Numbered from the stretch's first letter, positions 52,409 to 61,221 are shown. The stretch: 64,000 nt of DNA from Segatella baroniae B14 (GCF_022024235.1 NZ_CP091799.1:660001-724000), one strand, 5' to 3'. Notes: a model not told the origin generated them from the letters alone. Made by a program: numbers and translations.

Positions 52409-53443
52409 ATGGAAGGTAATCAAGATATATATATATTAGGATTGGAAAGTAGTTGCGATGATACTTCTGCAGCTGTTATGAAAAATGGTGTACTTCTTAG
52501 TAATATAACAGCTTCTCAGGAAGTACATCGTGCTTATGGTGGAGTAGTGCCAGAATTAGCATCGCGCGCTCATCAGCAAAATGTTGTACCTGTTGTTGAT
52601 CAGGCATTAAAGCGAGCTGGTATTACTAAAGAACAACTTAGTGGTGTAGCTTTTACCCGTGGTCCTGGTTTGATGGGCTCTTTGCTTGTGGGTGTAAGTT
52701 TTGCTAAAGGGTTTGCACGTTCGCTCGAGATACCGTTGATAGATGTAAATCATCTTCAGGGACATGTAATGGCACATTTTATAAAGTCTAGTGAGGATGA
52801 TAATAGTATGCCTCCATTCCCTTTCTTGTGTCTTTTAGTTTCCGGTGGTAATTCTCAAATTGTTAAGGTTAATGCCTATAACGATATGGAGATACTTGGT
52901 CAAACCATCGATGATGCTGCAGGTGAAGCTATAGATAAATGTTCTAAGGTTATGGGGCTCGGTTATCCTGGTGGTCCAATTATTGATAAATTGGCGCGTA
53001 AGGGTAATCCTAAAGCATTCACATTCTCAGAGCCTCATATTCCGGAACTTAATTATAGCTTCTCTGGCTTGAAAACCTCTTTTCTGTATAGTTTGCAAAA
53101 ATGGGTTCAAGATGATCCTGATTTTGTAGAACATCATAAAGAGGATCTTGCTGCTAGTTTAGAATATACCATCGTTGATATCCTAATGAAAAAGTTGAAG
53201 TTGGCAGTTAAGCAGACGGGTATTAAGCATGTAGGTGTTGCAGGTGGTGTTTCTGCTAATACTGGGCTTCGAAATGCATTCCATGATTATGCAGCAAGGT
53301 ATGGTTGGACAATATATATTCCAAAATTTAGTTATACAACAGATAATGCGGCGATGATAGCATGTGTTGGCACTTTTAAGTATAAAGATAAGGACTTCTG
53401 TAGTATCGACAAACCTGCTTTCTCTAAAGTAACATTAAAGTAA
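52409..53443 (+). CDS. tsaD: tRNA N6-adenosine threonylcarbamoyltransferase TsaD
   Basis: 344 residues. With TsaB and TsaE it adds the t6A modification next to the anticodon. LGLESSCDDTSAAVM opens the ASKHA fold; metal-binding His residues are in SRAHQQN and NHLQGHVMAHF; LVSGGNSQIV and GVAGGVSANTGLR bind ATP. Complete and of normal length. It sits 3 bases after map and 3 before cinA. Confidence 0.96.
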   Translation: MEGNQDIYILGLESSCDDTSAAVMKNGVLLSNITASQEVHRAYGGVVPELASRAHQQNVVPVVDQALKRAGITKEQLSGVAFTRGPGLMGSLLVGVSFAKGFARSLEIPLIDVNHLQGHVMAHFIKSSEDDNSMPPFPFLCLLVSGGNSQIVKVNAYNDMEILGQTIDDAAGEAIDKCSKVMGLGYPGGPIIDKLARKGNPKAFTFSEPHIPELNYSFSGLKTSFLYSLQKWVQDDPDFVEHHKEDLAASLEYTIVDILMKKLKLAVKQTGIKHVGVAGGVSANTGLRNAFHDYAARYGWTIYIPKFSYTTDNAAMIACVGTFKYKDKDFCSIDKPAFSKVTLK

Positions 53444-53446
53444 AAT

Positions 53447-53947
53447 ATGGAATTTAAAAGCAAAATATTAAGTAAGCGTATTCAGGATTTAATCTACGGA
53501 CAAGGTAAGACTTTAGCAACTGCTGAAAGTTGTACTGGGGGTAGAATTGCAGAAGCAATTATAGCGACTCCAGGTGCTTCTGATTTCTTCAAGGGTGGTA
53601 TTATTTCTTATACTAATGAAGTAAAAGAAAATCTCCTTGGGGTTAGTCATGAAGTAATAGAAGAGCAAACTGCTGTTTGTGAGGAAGTGGCCAAGCAAAT
53701 GGTTTTGGGTGTAATTAAGGCTTTGAATGTAGATTTTGCTATATCTTCAACTGGTATTGCAGGTCCGGCTGGTGGTACAAAAGAAATCCCTGTTGGTACG
53801 ATTTGGATTGCTTATGGAAGTAAAGATGATATTCGTACATTTCAGCTGACTGAAGATTTTGGTCGCGATATCAATTTGGCGGTTGCTACCAATCAGGCAC
53901 TTCAGTTGATGCTTGAATTCTTGAAAGAGCAGGATTTGAACTTATAA
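53447..53947 (+). CDS. CinA C-terminal domain protein (nicotinamide-nucleotide amidase)
   Basis: 166 residues, CinA_C alone. TLATAESCTGGRIAEAI (about 25-41) carries the catalytic Ser, followed by the conserved YTNEVKENLLGV and STGIAGPAGGTKEIPVGT. In E. coli the equivalent protein, PncC, deamidates nicotinamide mononucleotide for NAD recycling. The N-terminal molybdopterin-binding part of full CinA is not present, and the operon position shows no truncation. Last gene before a terminator. Confidence 0.9.
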   Translation: MEFKSKILSKRIQDLIYGQGKTLATAESCTGGRIAEAIIATPGASDFFKGGIISYTNEVKENLLGVSHEVIEEQTAVCEEVAKQMVLGVIKALNVDFAISSTGIAGPAGGTKEIPVGTIWIAYGSKDDIRTFQLTEDFGRDINLAVATNQALQLMLEFLKEQDLNL

Positions 53948-54046
53948 AAATCTATCGATTGTCTGGTAATGGACTGAAAAAGTAAAGACTAAATTATTAT
54001 CAGATAATCAGTGATTTAATAGAAAATGCCTCTTTAAAATCAAAAA

Positions 54047-54084
54047 AATCCTTAAAAGTGTACATTCTTTTAAGGATTATTTTG
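54047..54084 (+). terminator. Terminator of map-tsaD-cinA
   Basis: Stem AATCCTTAAAAG/CTTTTAAGGATT followed by ATTTTGTTT; its T-tract holds the -33 box of the next promoter. Confidence 0.75.
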
Positions 54085-54111
54085 TTTAATCGGAAAAAGA
54101 TTGTAATTTTG
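54081..54111 (+). promoter_or_regulatory. rpmB operon promoter
   Basis: TTTG (54081-54084), 19-nt spacer TTTAATCGGAAAAAGATTG, TAATTTTG (54104-54111). The spacer resembles that of the bamD promoter. Confidence 0.85.
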
Positions 54112-54163
54112 CATTCTGTTTGGAATAAGTATCAATTAACGAATTAGAAAATTAAAGATAGAA

Positions 54164-54427
54164 ATGTCTAAGATTTGTCAAATTACAGGTAAGAAGGCAC
54201 AGTTAGGTTGCAATGTGTCTCACTCAAAGCACCGTACAAAGAGAAGCTTTGACGTTAACCTCTTCAGCAAGAAATTCTACTATGTAGAAGAAGGCTGCTG
54301 GATTAGCTTGAAGATTAGCGCAGCTGGTCTTCGTCTTATTAATAAAGTAGGTCTTGACGCTGCTCTTCAGAACGCTGTAGCTAAAGGTTATTGCGATTGG
54401 AAGGACATTAAAGTTATAGGAGAATAA
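54164..54427 (+). CDS. rpmB: Ribosomal protein bL28
   Basis: 87 residues with the L28 start [20 protein letters not shown] and [13 protein letters not shown]. Part of the large subunit. Codon use is strongly biased, as expected for a highly expressed gene. It is 5 bases from rpmG. Confidence 0.97.
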   Translation: MSKICQITGKKAQLGCNVSHSKHRTKRSFDVNLFSKKFYYVEEGCWISLKISAAGLRLINKVGLDAALQNAVAKGYCDWKDIKVIGE

Positions 54428-54432
54428 TAATC

Positions 54433-54621
54433 ATGGCAAAGAAAGCTAAAGGTAATAGAGTACAGGTTATCCTTGAGTGTACTGAGATGAAGAACTCTGG
54501 TATGCCAGGTACAAGCCGTTATGTAACGACTAAGAACCGTAAAAATACTCCTGAGCGTCTTGAGCTCATGAAGTACAATCCTATCCTCAAGAAGATGACT
54601 CTTCACAAGGAGATTAAGTAA
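54433..54621 (+). CDS. rpmG: Ribosomal protein bL33
   Basis: 62 residues with the L33 pattern [32 protein letters not shown] and [12 protein letters not shown]. It lacks the two CxxC pairs of zinc-binding L33, so it is the zinc-free form and does not need zinc. Second gene of the operon. Confidence 0.96.
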   Translation: MAKKAKGNRVQVILECTEMKNSGMPGTSRYVTTKNRKNTPERLELMKYNPILKKMTLHKEIK

Positions 54622-54646
54622 TAAATCTTTTAAATATATCTAAGAT

Positions 54647-54802
54647 ATGGCAAAGAAAGCGGTCGCTACCCTCCATGAAGGTTCTACGGATGGTCGCGCT
54701 TATTCAAAGGTTATCAAGATGGTAAAGAGTCCTAAGACCGGTGCTTATGTATTTGATGAGCAGATGGTTCGTAACGAGGATGTTAAGGACTTTTTTAAAT
54801 AA
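54647..54802 (+). CDS. DUF4295 small basic protein
   Basis: 51 residues (MAKKAVATLHEGSTDGRAYS at the start, NEDVKDFFK at the end). Lys-rich, coded with the same biased codons as rpmB and rpmG, and 25 bases after rpmG. DUF4295 occurs after rpmG in Bacteroidales, so it is probably a ribosome-associated protein, though its role is not established. Confidence 0.9.
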   Translation: MAKKAVATLHEGSTDGRAYSKVIKMVKSPKTGAYVFDEQMVRNEDVKDFFK

Positions 54803-54826
54803 GCAATTTATTTAATTATCATACCG

Positions 54827-54863
54827 AAAGTCGTGTTCTCTTAAAGAGAATGCGACTTTTTTT
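54827..54863 (+). terminator. Terminator of rpmB-rpmG-DUF4295
   Basis: Stem AAAGTCG-TTCTCT/AGAGAA-CGACTTT followed by a run of T. Confidence 0.88.
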
Positions 54864-54942
54864 GTTGTTTTGTAAGTTTTTTGCATGGCAGTCAACTGTC
54901 ATGTCTCTTTTTTTTATTATCTTTGCATTAAATTATATAATT

Positions 54943-55899
54943 ATGGGCTTATTCGGATTATTTAATAAGAAAAAGAAAGAGACTCTTGATAAAGGTCTTG
55001 AAAAGACCAAAGAGAGTGTTTTTGGTAAACTTGCTCGTGTTGTAGCAGGTAAGTCAAAAGTAGATGATGATGTATTGGATGATCTTGAAGAGATTCTGAT
55101 TACTTCTGATGTGGGTGTTGAAACCACTGTGAAAATTATCGAGCGCATTGAGAAACGTGTTGAGCGTGATAAGTATGTTTCGACTTCAGAATTAAACCAA
55201 ATTCTTCGTGAGGAAATCGCATCTCTGCTTGCTGAAAATAATTCTGATGATAATTCGAATTGGGATCTTCCTTCTGACCATAAACCTTATGTTATTCTGG
55301 TAGTTGGTGTTAATGGTGTAGGTAAAACTACAACTATAGGAAAATTGGCTTACCAGTTTAAAAATGCAGGCAAGAAGGTTTATCTCGGTGCCGCAGATAC
55401 TTTTAGAGCTGCTGCTGTAGAGCAAATATGTATTTGGGGAGAGCGAGTTGGTGTGCCTGTAATTAAGCAGCAGCAAGGCTCTGATCCTGCTTCTGTCGCA
55501 TTTGACACTCTTCAGAGTGCCAAGGCAAATGGAGCTGATGTCGTATTAATCGATACAGCAGGACGTTTGCATAACAAAATCGGTCTAATGAATGAGTTGA
55601 AAAAAGTTAAGGAAGTTATGAAAAAAGTACTTCCTGATGCTCCAGATGAAATTATGCTTGTACTTGATGGAAGTACGGGACAAAATGCTTTTGAGCAAGC
55701 TAAGCAATTCTCTAAAGTAACTGAAATTACCAGTTTAGCTATTACTAAACTTGATGGTACTGCAAAGGGTGGTGTTGTTATTGGTATCAGCGATCAACTT
55801 AAAGTTCCAGTGAAATATATAGGTCTTGGCGAAGGTATGGAAGATATGCAACTTTTCAATAAGACAGAATTTGTAGATTCATTGTTTAAAAAGGATTAA
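54943..55899 (+). CDS. ftsY: Signal recognition particle receptor FtsY
   Basis: 318 residues from the ATG at 54943; the frame is open for 31 codons upstream but that part contains the preceding terminator's T-run and a TATCTTTG -7 box (54918-54925). The acidic A domain of E. coli FtsY is missing, as usual in this phylum. A basic N-terminus (LFNKKKKETLDK) may touch the membrane. GTPase motifs: GVNGVGKTTTIGKLA (G1), DTFRAAAVEQ, DTAGRL, TKLDGTAKGG. It receives ribosome-SRP complexes. Confidence 0.95.
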   Translation: MGLFGLFNKKKKETLDKGLEKTKESVFGKLARVVAGKSKVDDDVLDDLEEILITSDVGVETTVKIIERIEKRVERDKYVSTSELNQILREEIASLLAENNSDDNSNWDLPSDHKPYVILVVGVNGVGKTTTIGKLAYQFKNAGKKVYLGAADTFRAAAVEQICIWGERVGVPVIKQQQGSDPASVAFDTLQSAKANGADVVLIDTAGRLHNKIGLMNELKKVKEVMKKVLPDAPDEIMLVLDGSTGQNAFEQAKQFSKVTEITSLAITKLDGTAKGGVVIGISDQLKVPVKYIGLGEGMEDMQLFNKTEFVDSLFKKD

Positions 55900-55982
55900 G
55901 TATACATTCTTCTTGAATTTCTGTTACTTTTTGATGAGTTTGTAGTTATTCAGTAGCAAAAATTTTTGAAGGTAACAACATT

Positions 55983-57296
55983 ATGAAAAAGAATCAAATA
56001 GATGTAGTATCATTAGGATGCTCTAAAAATTTGGTAGACAGTGAAACTTTGATGAAACTGTTTGAAACCAATGGCTATAAATGTGTAGCTGATAGTAAGA
56101 ATCCTCAGGGCGAGATCGCAGTGATTAATACTTGTGGTTTTATCGAGACAGCCAAGGAGGAAAGCATTAATACGATACTAGAATTTGTGGAGCGCAAAAA
56201 TGAAGGTAAACTTAAGAAACTATTTGTTATGGGTTGCCTGTCACAGCGTTATCAGAAAGAATTGGAAGCTGAATTGCCAGAGGTAGATAAGTTTTATGGC
56301 AAGTTTAATTATAAATTACTGCTTCAGGATTTAGGTAAATCAGATATCATAACTTGTGATGGTAAGCGTCATCTGACAACTCCTCATCATTATGCATATC
56401 TGAAGATTGCAGAAGGTTGTGATCGCCATTGTGCATATTGTGCTATTCCTATTATGACAGGAAAGCATGTGAGCCGTCCTATGCAGGAAATTTTGGATGA
56501 AGTCAAGAATTTGGTTGAGCAAGGTGTTAAAGAGTTTCAGGTGATTGCTCAGGAATTGACTTATTATGGAATTGATATTGATGGTAAGCATCACATTACT
56601 GAGTTGATTTCTAAAATGGCTGATATTCCAGGTGTCAAATGGATTCGTTTGCATTATGCTTATCCAAATCAGTTCCCTATGGATCTGCTTGATGTGATTC
56701 GTGAACGTGATAATGTTTGCAAATATCTTGATATAGCGCTTCAACATATTAGTGATAATGTTCTTTCACGTATGCATCGTCATGTTACGAAGCAAGAAAC
56801 AATAGACCTAATAAAGGCTATTCGTGAGCGCGTTCCAGGTATAACTATACGTACAACGCTATTGGTAGGTTTTCCTGGTGAAACAGAAGAGGATTATCAA
56901 GAATTGCAAGAGTTTGTAAAATGGGCTCGTTTTGAGCGTATGGGGGCTTTTGCTTATTCTGAAGAAGAAGGTACTTATAGTGCTGAACATTATGAGGATG
57001 ATGTACCTGATGATGTGAAGCAACATAGACTTGATGAATTGATGGCAATTCAAGAGCAGATTTCTACAGAAATAGAAGCGGAAAAAGTTGGCAAAGTATT
57101 GAAAGTGATTATCGATAGAAAAGAAGGTGACTATTATATTGGTCGTACTGAGTTTAGTAGTCCTGAAGTCGATCCAGAGGTTCTTATTCCTGTCAATGAA
57201 CGTCAACTGCGTGTAGGTAGTTTTTATCAGGTGAAGATTGTGGATAGTAGTGAGTTTGATCTTACTGGAACTGTAGTTTCTAGTAAAGCAAAATAA
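55983..57296 (+). CDS. rimO: Ribosomal protein S12 methylthiotransferase RimO
   Basis: 437 residues. The N-terminal UPF0004 domain begins VVSLGCSKNLVDSE with its iron-sulphur cysteines (INTCGFI and MGCLSQRY); the radical SAM cluster is CDRHCAYCAIP (about 142-152), and a TRAM domain ends the protein. The substrate is Asp near position 88 of S12. It lies 20 bases before an HU gene. Confidence 0.95.
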   Translation: MKKNQIDVVSLGCSKNLVDSETLMKLFETNGYKCVADSKNPQGEIAVINTCGFIETAKEESINTILEFVERKNEGKLKKLFVMGCLSQRYQKELEAELPEVDKFYGKFNYKLLLQDLGKSDIITCDGKRHLTTPHHYAYLKIAEGCDRHCAYCAIPIMTGKHVSRPMQEILDEVKNLVEQGVKEFQVIAQELTYYGIDIDGKHHITELISKMADIPGVKWIRLHYAYPNQFPMDLLDVIRERDNVCKYLDIALQHISDNVLSRMHRHVTKQETIDLIKAIRERVPGITIRTTLLVGFPGETEEDYQELQEFVKWARFERMGAFAYSEEEGTYSAEHYEDDVPDDVKQHRLDELMAIQEQISTEIEAEKVGKVLKVIIDRKEGDYYIGRTEFSSPEVDPEVLIPVNERQLRVGSFYQVKIVDSSEFDLTGTVVSSKAK

Positions 57297-57316
57297 ATTA
57301 TTAAATATTATCGACA

Positions 57317-57628
57317 TTGAACAATAAGGAATTCATAACAGAACTGGCCCAACGGAGTGGGTATAATCAGCGTGATACGCAGAAGTTGGTAAGAACGGTT
57401 ATTGATGAAATGACCGACCATTTTGCGGAAACTGATATTATTTCTATTCCGTCATTTGGAACATTTGAAGTGAAGAAGCGATTGGAGCGAATTGTTGTTA
57501 ATCCTGCTACCAAGAAGCGCATGTTGGTACCACCAAAGTTAGTTCTGGGTTTTAAGCCTGTTCAGTCTATTAAGGAACAACTCAAAAATGCATCTTTTGA
57601 AGATGAGGAGGGAGGTCTTGATGAGTAA
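57317..57628 (+). CDS. HU/IHF-family DNA-binding protein
   Basis: 103 residues, TTG start at 57317 (no ATG is available, and MNNKEFITELAQRSGYNQRD is the typical HU opening). The DNA-binding arm has FGTFEVKKRLERIVVNPATK (residues about 47-66), and the C-terminus is acidic. HU bends DNA and compacts the nucleoid. Its last 8 bases overlap the start of a second HU-domain gene, so the two are co-translated. Confidence 0.92.
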   Translation: MNNKEFITELAQRSGYNQRDTQKLVRTVIDEMTDHFAETDIISIPSFGTFEVKKRLERIVVNPATKKRMLVPPKLVLGFKPVQSIKEQLKNASFEDEEGGLDE

Positions 57629-59186
57629 AATAGGTGTTAACGAACTGGCCAAGGTTCTGGTGAATACGCATAAACTCTCTGTAGATGATGCAGAGCAATT
57701 TGTGCGCCTAATGTTTGATACTGTCAATGAGGGTTTACAGGAGGATAAGCAAGTAAAAATTAAAGGATTTGGAACCTTTAAGGTTTTATCTGTGAAAGAT
57801 CGCGAAAGTGTCGATGTTAATACCGGTGAGCGTATAATTATTGAAGGTCGTGATAAAATAAGTTTTACTCCTGATGCTATTGTAAAGGATATTGTAAACA
57901 AGCCTTTTGCACAGTTTGAAACTGTCGAGCTGAATGATGGGGTTGATTTTGATGCTATAGACGAAAAATATGCGGATTCTGAAACTGATCATCAAAAAAT
58001 TGGTGATGGTGGTATATTAGCATTCCGAAAAGAAAAACGTGTAGTCAAACCTGTAACTAAGGTGATGGAAATTGAGCCAGAAGTAGAGGATGAAAGCACA
58101 GAATCAGCAGAGCAATCAGCCGTATCTATTGCTAATTCAGATGGAGAAGGGATACTTGCTTTCAGACAACAACTCCATACGCAAAATGAGCGTGAAGCGG
58201 GAAAACAGGCTGACGAAGATCATAAATTTTCCGATATAGAGGTTGCTCTTATCGACTCTCAGGAGAAAGAAAATTTTGAACAAGAAAATGATCTTGCAGA
58301 AGAACCTTCAATGTCGTATTCTGCCTCAGCAACAGATGATCAATCTGTTATGTTATCTGAGTCTGATGAGATTACAGTTGATTCTAGTCATATTGAGCAA
58401 AATCAGAAAGATACTGTTCCTGTAGCAAGTTTAGAAGTAAATTCTGAGGACGAAAATGTTCTTGAAATTTCTTCAGATAAATTGAATGTTAAAGTAGATA
58501 TTCCTAAACATTCTGATAAGAAAGAAGAAGAGCAAGATCAGCAACTGCTGGCTACAGATATGGATGACAATGATGAAGATGAGTCTATTCGTATGCCAAA
58601 GAGAAAACTCATCCTTTGGGTTTGCAGTGTCTTTCTTTTGTTAGGATCTGCATGCTTTTTTGCATATCAATATGGTAAATCTATAGCTTTGCAGAATATT
58701 CAGCATATTACTCAAGCTTCTGTGAAAAAAAATGTTGCTAAACCGGATACAATTGATGCAGCATCTACAGCTGTTCTTCAAAAGGCAAAAGAGGATAGTG
58801 TTCGAATGCAGCAGACTGCTAAGGCTGTAGCTTTGGCAGAAAAGGCTACTCAAAAGGAGTTGCAGAAAGAAGTCGCTATACATGAAGATAAAAAAGATTC
58901 AATTTCAAAGAAACGGGTAAGTCAGTCTGATGATAGCCGGAAGGCTACACCGCAGACTACTACGAAATACGACAGTGATCCGCGTATTCGTACTGGTGCT
59001 TATGCGATTGTAGGAGTAGAAAAGACAGTTACGGTAAGAAGAGGACAAACTCTTTCTAGTATAAGTAGAAGTAATTTAGGTCCTGGTATGGAGTGCTATG
59101 TGGAAGCACTGAATGATGCAGGTTCGATAAAAGAAGGTCAGGTTTTGAAAATACCGAAACTTGTATTGAAAAAGAGATTAAAATAA
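57621..59186 (+). CDS. HU domain - membrane helix - LysM protein
   Basis: 521 residues from the ATG at 57621. HU domain about 1-95 (KIGVNELAKVLVNTHKLS, then KIKGFGTFKVLSVKDR with the DNA-contacting arm). A long acidic linker follows (about 100-325). One membrane helix (about 328-350, LILWVCSVFLLLGSACFFAY) precedes a Lys-rich stretch and a C-terminal LysM-like domain (about 469-515, VRRGQTLSSISRSNLG). With N-in topology the HU part would hold DNA in the cytoplasm while LysM binds peptidoglycan. The linker contains GGILAFR and GEGILAFR. Similar HU proteins with SPOR or LysM tails exist in Bacteroidota, but their role is not known to me. No signs of transfer. Confidence 0.85.
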   Translation: MSKIGVNELAKVLVNTHKLSVDDAEQFVRLMFDTVNEGLQEDKQVKIKGFGTFKVLSVKDRESVDVNTGERIIIEGRDKISFTPDAIVKDIVNKPFAQFETVELNDGVDFDAIDEKYADSETDHQKIGDGGILAFRKEKRVVKPVTKVMEIEPEVEDESTESAEQSAVSIANSDGEGILAFRQQLHTQNEREAGKQADEDHKFSDIEVALIDSQEKENFEQENDLAEEPSMSYSASATDDQSVMLSESDEITVDSSHIEQNQKDTVPVASLEVNSEDENVLEISSDKLNVKVDIPKHSDKKEEEQDQQLLATDMDDNDEDESIRMPKRKLILWVCSVFLLLGSACFFAYQYGKSIALQNIQHITQASVKKNVAKPDTIDAASTAVLQKAKEDSVRMQQTAKAVALAEKATQKELQKEVAIHEDKKDSISKKRVSQSDDSRKATPQTTTKYDSDPRIRTGAYAIVGVEKTVTVRRGQTLSSISRSNLGPGMECYVEALNDAGSIKEGQVLKIPKLVLKKRLK

Positions 59187-59231
59187 AAAGAAATAGAGTA
59201 CGACGATTACTAGACCGTACTCTATTTCTTT
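59187..59231. terminator. Bidirectional terminator
   Basis: A 16-bp perfect stem, AAAGAAATAGAGTACG (59187-59202) with CGTACTCTATTTCTTT (59216-59231), between converging genes. Confidence 0.85.
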
Positions 59232-59247
59232 ATAAAGAATTTTATAT

Positions 59248-60117
59248 TTATGCCTCAAGACTAAGGCAAGTCCATTTTTCATCAATGCTACGAGATTTCT
59301 CATGTAACCCTAACTCTTTAGCTTTATCAAGGAGTAATGGCACATCTTCTTCGTAGAAACCACTTAGTATTAATGTTCCGTTAGCAGCCATAACACTCTT
59401 GAATTTTGCCATATCATTCAGCAAGATGTTACGGTTGATGTTTGCAAGAACAATATCGAAAATACCACTGATGTGATTAAGTACATTTGCATCACCATGA
59501 TATATCTCCATGTTTTTTACACCGTTGATTTCTGCATTATGTTTTGCATTTTCGACACTCCATTCATCAATATCATAACCGACAATATCCTTAGCCCCCA
59601 ATTTACTTGCAGCTAGTCCAAGAATGCCTGTTCCACATCCGCAATCAAGGATACGCTTGTCGTGTACCCCCATATGGAGTAGAGCCGAAACAATCATACG
59701 AGTAGTTTGATGAGTTCCGGTGCCAAAAGCTTGTACGGCATCGATGCCAATTTCTATATGGTCTTTGCTCTGTTCTGGGTGGAACGTCTCAGCATGCTTT
59801 GCATCATAAATAATGATGTCGTCATCGACTATGATGGGATCAAAACCTTGATCCTCCCAAACCTGATTGTAATTCTGATCTTCTACATCCGCTATATTAT
59901 AAGTGATTTTGACTCCAGGCAAATCGAAATTTTCGATGTTCTCATCAAGTTTCTCTTTGTCGAGTAAATTCTTTTGGGCGTAAGCTTTCAGACCTAATTC
60001 GGTTGGTTCAAAAGATTCGAACCCAGCTTCGGCAGCAGCATCGGCTAGTAAGTCTTGAGCTGTTTCCATTAAAGAGTCTTCGCATTCGATTTGAAAAGTC
60101 GCAACTTGGTATTTCAT
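59248..60117 (-). CDS. prmA: Ribosomal protein L11 methyltransferase
   Basis: 289 residues. The SAM-binding motif is ILDCGCGTGILGLAASKLG (about 155-173), followed by DIDEWSVENAKHN and the catalytic-loop NINRNIL. An N-terminal substrate-recognition domain precedes it (about 1-95), and IGIDAVQAFGTGTHQTT is characteristic of PrmA. A TATCTTTG -7 box lies at 60142-60149, inside a divergent region with a long inverted repeat. Confidence 0.94.
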   Translation of the reverse strand: MKYQVATFQIECEDSLMETAQDLLADAAAEAGFESFEPTELGLKAYAQKNLLDKEKLDENIENFDLPGVKITYNIADVEDQNYNQVWEDQGFDPIIVDDDIIIYDAKHAETFHPEQSKDHIEIGIDAVQAFGTGTHQTTRMIVSALLHMGVHDKRILDCGCGTGILGLAASKLGAKDIVGYDIDEWSVENAKHNAEINGVKNMEIYHGDANVLNHISGIFDIVLANINRNILLNDMAKFKSVMAANGTLILSGFYEEDVPLLLDKAKELGLHEKSRSIDEKWTCLSLEA

Positions 60118-60151
60118 TGTTCAAATAGTTAAAATTCAATGCAAAGATATA

Positions 60152-60198
60152 AAAAATAGGGAAAAACCTATCATCGTTTAGGGTTTTTCCCTATTTTT
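60152..60198. repeat. Perfect inverted repeat in the divergent prmA region
   Basis: 17-base arms, AAAAATAGGGAAAAACC (60152-60168) and GGTTTTTCCCTATTTTT (60182-60198), with a 13-base centre. The right arm contains most of the TATTTTTG -7 box (60192-60199) of the rightward gene, and the left arm abuts the prmA -7 box. Confidence 0.75.
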
Positions 60199-60254
60199 GC
60201 AAAGAAAATAGAAATATTTTTGATAATAAAATATGAATCATTAAGTTGCATTAG

Positions 60255-61160
60255 ATGAAAAGAATAATTCTTCTATCAGTCCTTGCTGGAGTTATGCCAT
60301 TGTCATCAATGGCACAGGACGACGACCTTTACTTTACACCTACAAAGGGTAAGGTTGTGAGCTCTTATGAAGAGGCTGAACCAGCATACTATAGTGGTTC
60401 TGACCGTGATGTTGATGAGTATAACAGAAATGGAAAATTTTGGAGTCATTATCAGCAGATAGGTTCAGACAGTTTAGGTAACGATATCATTCAAATGACC
60501 ATGGGTAAAGGTATTTATCCAGATTCTATGTACGTTGATACAACTTTTGCAGGGAAATTGTATCAGTATTATAGTCAGAAGGAAGATTTTGACAATACAG
60601 AATACATGCGTCGTTGGGATGGATTCTATGATCCTTGGTATTATCGTTATCGTTATGGTTACGGTCCTTATTGGGGATATGGCCCTTCTTGGAGATACGG
60701 CTGGTATAGCAGCTGGTATAGTCCATGGTTTGATTCTTGGTATGATCCATATTATTATGGTTGGTATCCTGGCTATTACTATGGTTTTTATGGCTGGTAT
60801 GATCCGTGGTATTACGGCTATGTAGGTCCTTATTATTGGCCTTATCGTGGTATTTATGTATCTCGCTATAGTAAGCGTCAAGCTCGCTTCACAGCTCGAA
60901 CAGGAGTGTTGCCTGGTCGTTCATGGGGTGGAGCAGGACGTAATAGAGGTTACAATTCATCAAACAATCGCCAAGTAATTAATAATAATACTTCTACTTA
61001 TAGTAGTGGTTCTTATAATAACCGTTCTTTTGGCGGTTCTAATTTTGGAGGATCAAGCTTCGGTGGCGGCGTCTCTCGTAGTAGTGGTGGTGGCTATTCA
61101 GGCGGAGGCTCTAGTCGCTCTGGTGGCGGTGGTGGTCACCTTGGCGGTGGCCATCGCTAA
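60255..61160 (+). CDS. Secreted Tyr/Trp/Gly-rich low-complexity protein
   Basis: 301 residues with a signal peptide (MKRIILLSVLAGVMPLSSMA). A normal acidic region (about 21-115) is followed by a tract of Tyr, Trp, Gly, Pro and Asp (about 118-200, units like WYDPWYYGY), then a short basic stretch (YSKRQARFTARTG), and finally a Gly/Ser/Asn tail ending GGGGGHLGGGHR. Databases often label such Prevotella proteins vitellogenin-like, which is only a composition match. The aromatic tract and Gly/Ser tail suggest an adhesive or matrix surface protein. A FadL-like gene follows 61 bases downstream. Confidence 0.8.
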   Translation: MKRIILLSVLAGVMPLSSMAQDDDLYFTPTKGKVVSSYEEAEPAYYSGSDRDVDEYNRNGKFWSHYQQIGSDSLGNDIIQMTMGKGIYPDSMYVDTTFAGKLYQYYSQKEDFDNTEYMRRWDGFYDPWYYRYRYGYGPYWGYGPSWRYGWYSSWYSPWFDSWYDPYYYGWYPGYYYGFYGWYDPWYYGYVGPYYWPYRGIYVSRYSKRQARFTARTGVLPGRSWGGAGRNRGYNSSNNRQVINNNTSTYSSGSYNNRSFGGSNFGGSSFGGGVSRSSGGGYSGGGSSRSGGGGGHLGGGHR

Positions 61161-61221
61161 AGGATGACGTATTACAACATTTTGGTGATTATTGGTTTTG
61201 AAATTTGAATGATATGGAATT

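Noticed and set aside
60474..60881. Long minus-strand frame opposite the Tyr/Trp-rich gene
   Set aside because: It is the complement of low-complexity codons; its Ile/Thr/Pro-rich product has no signal, promoter or plausible start.
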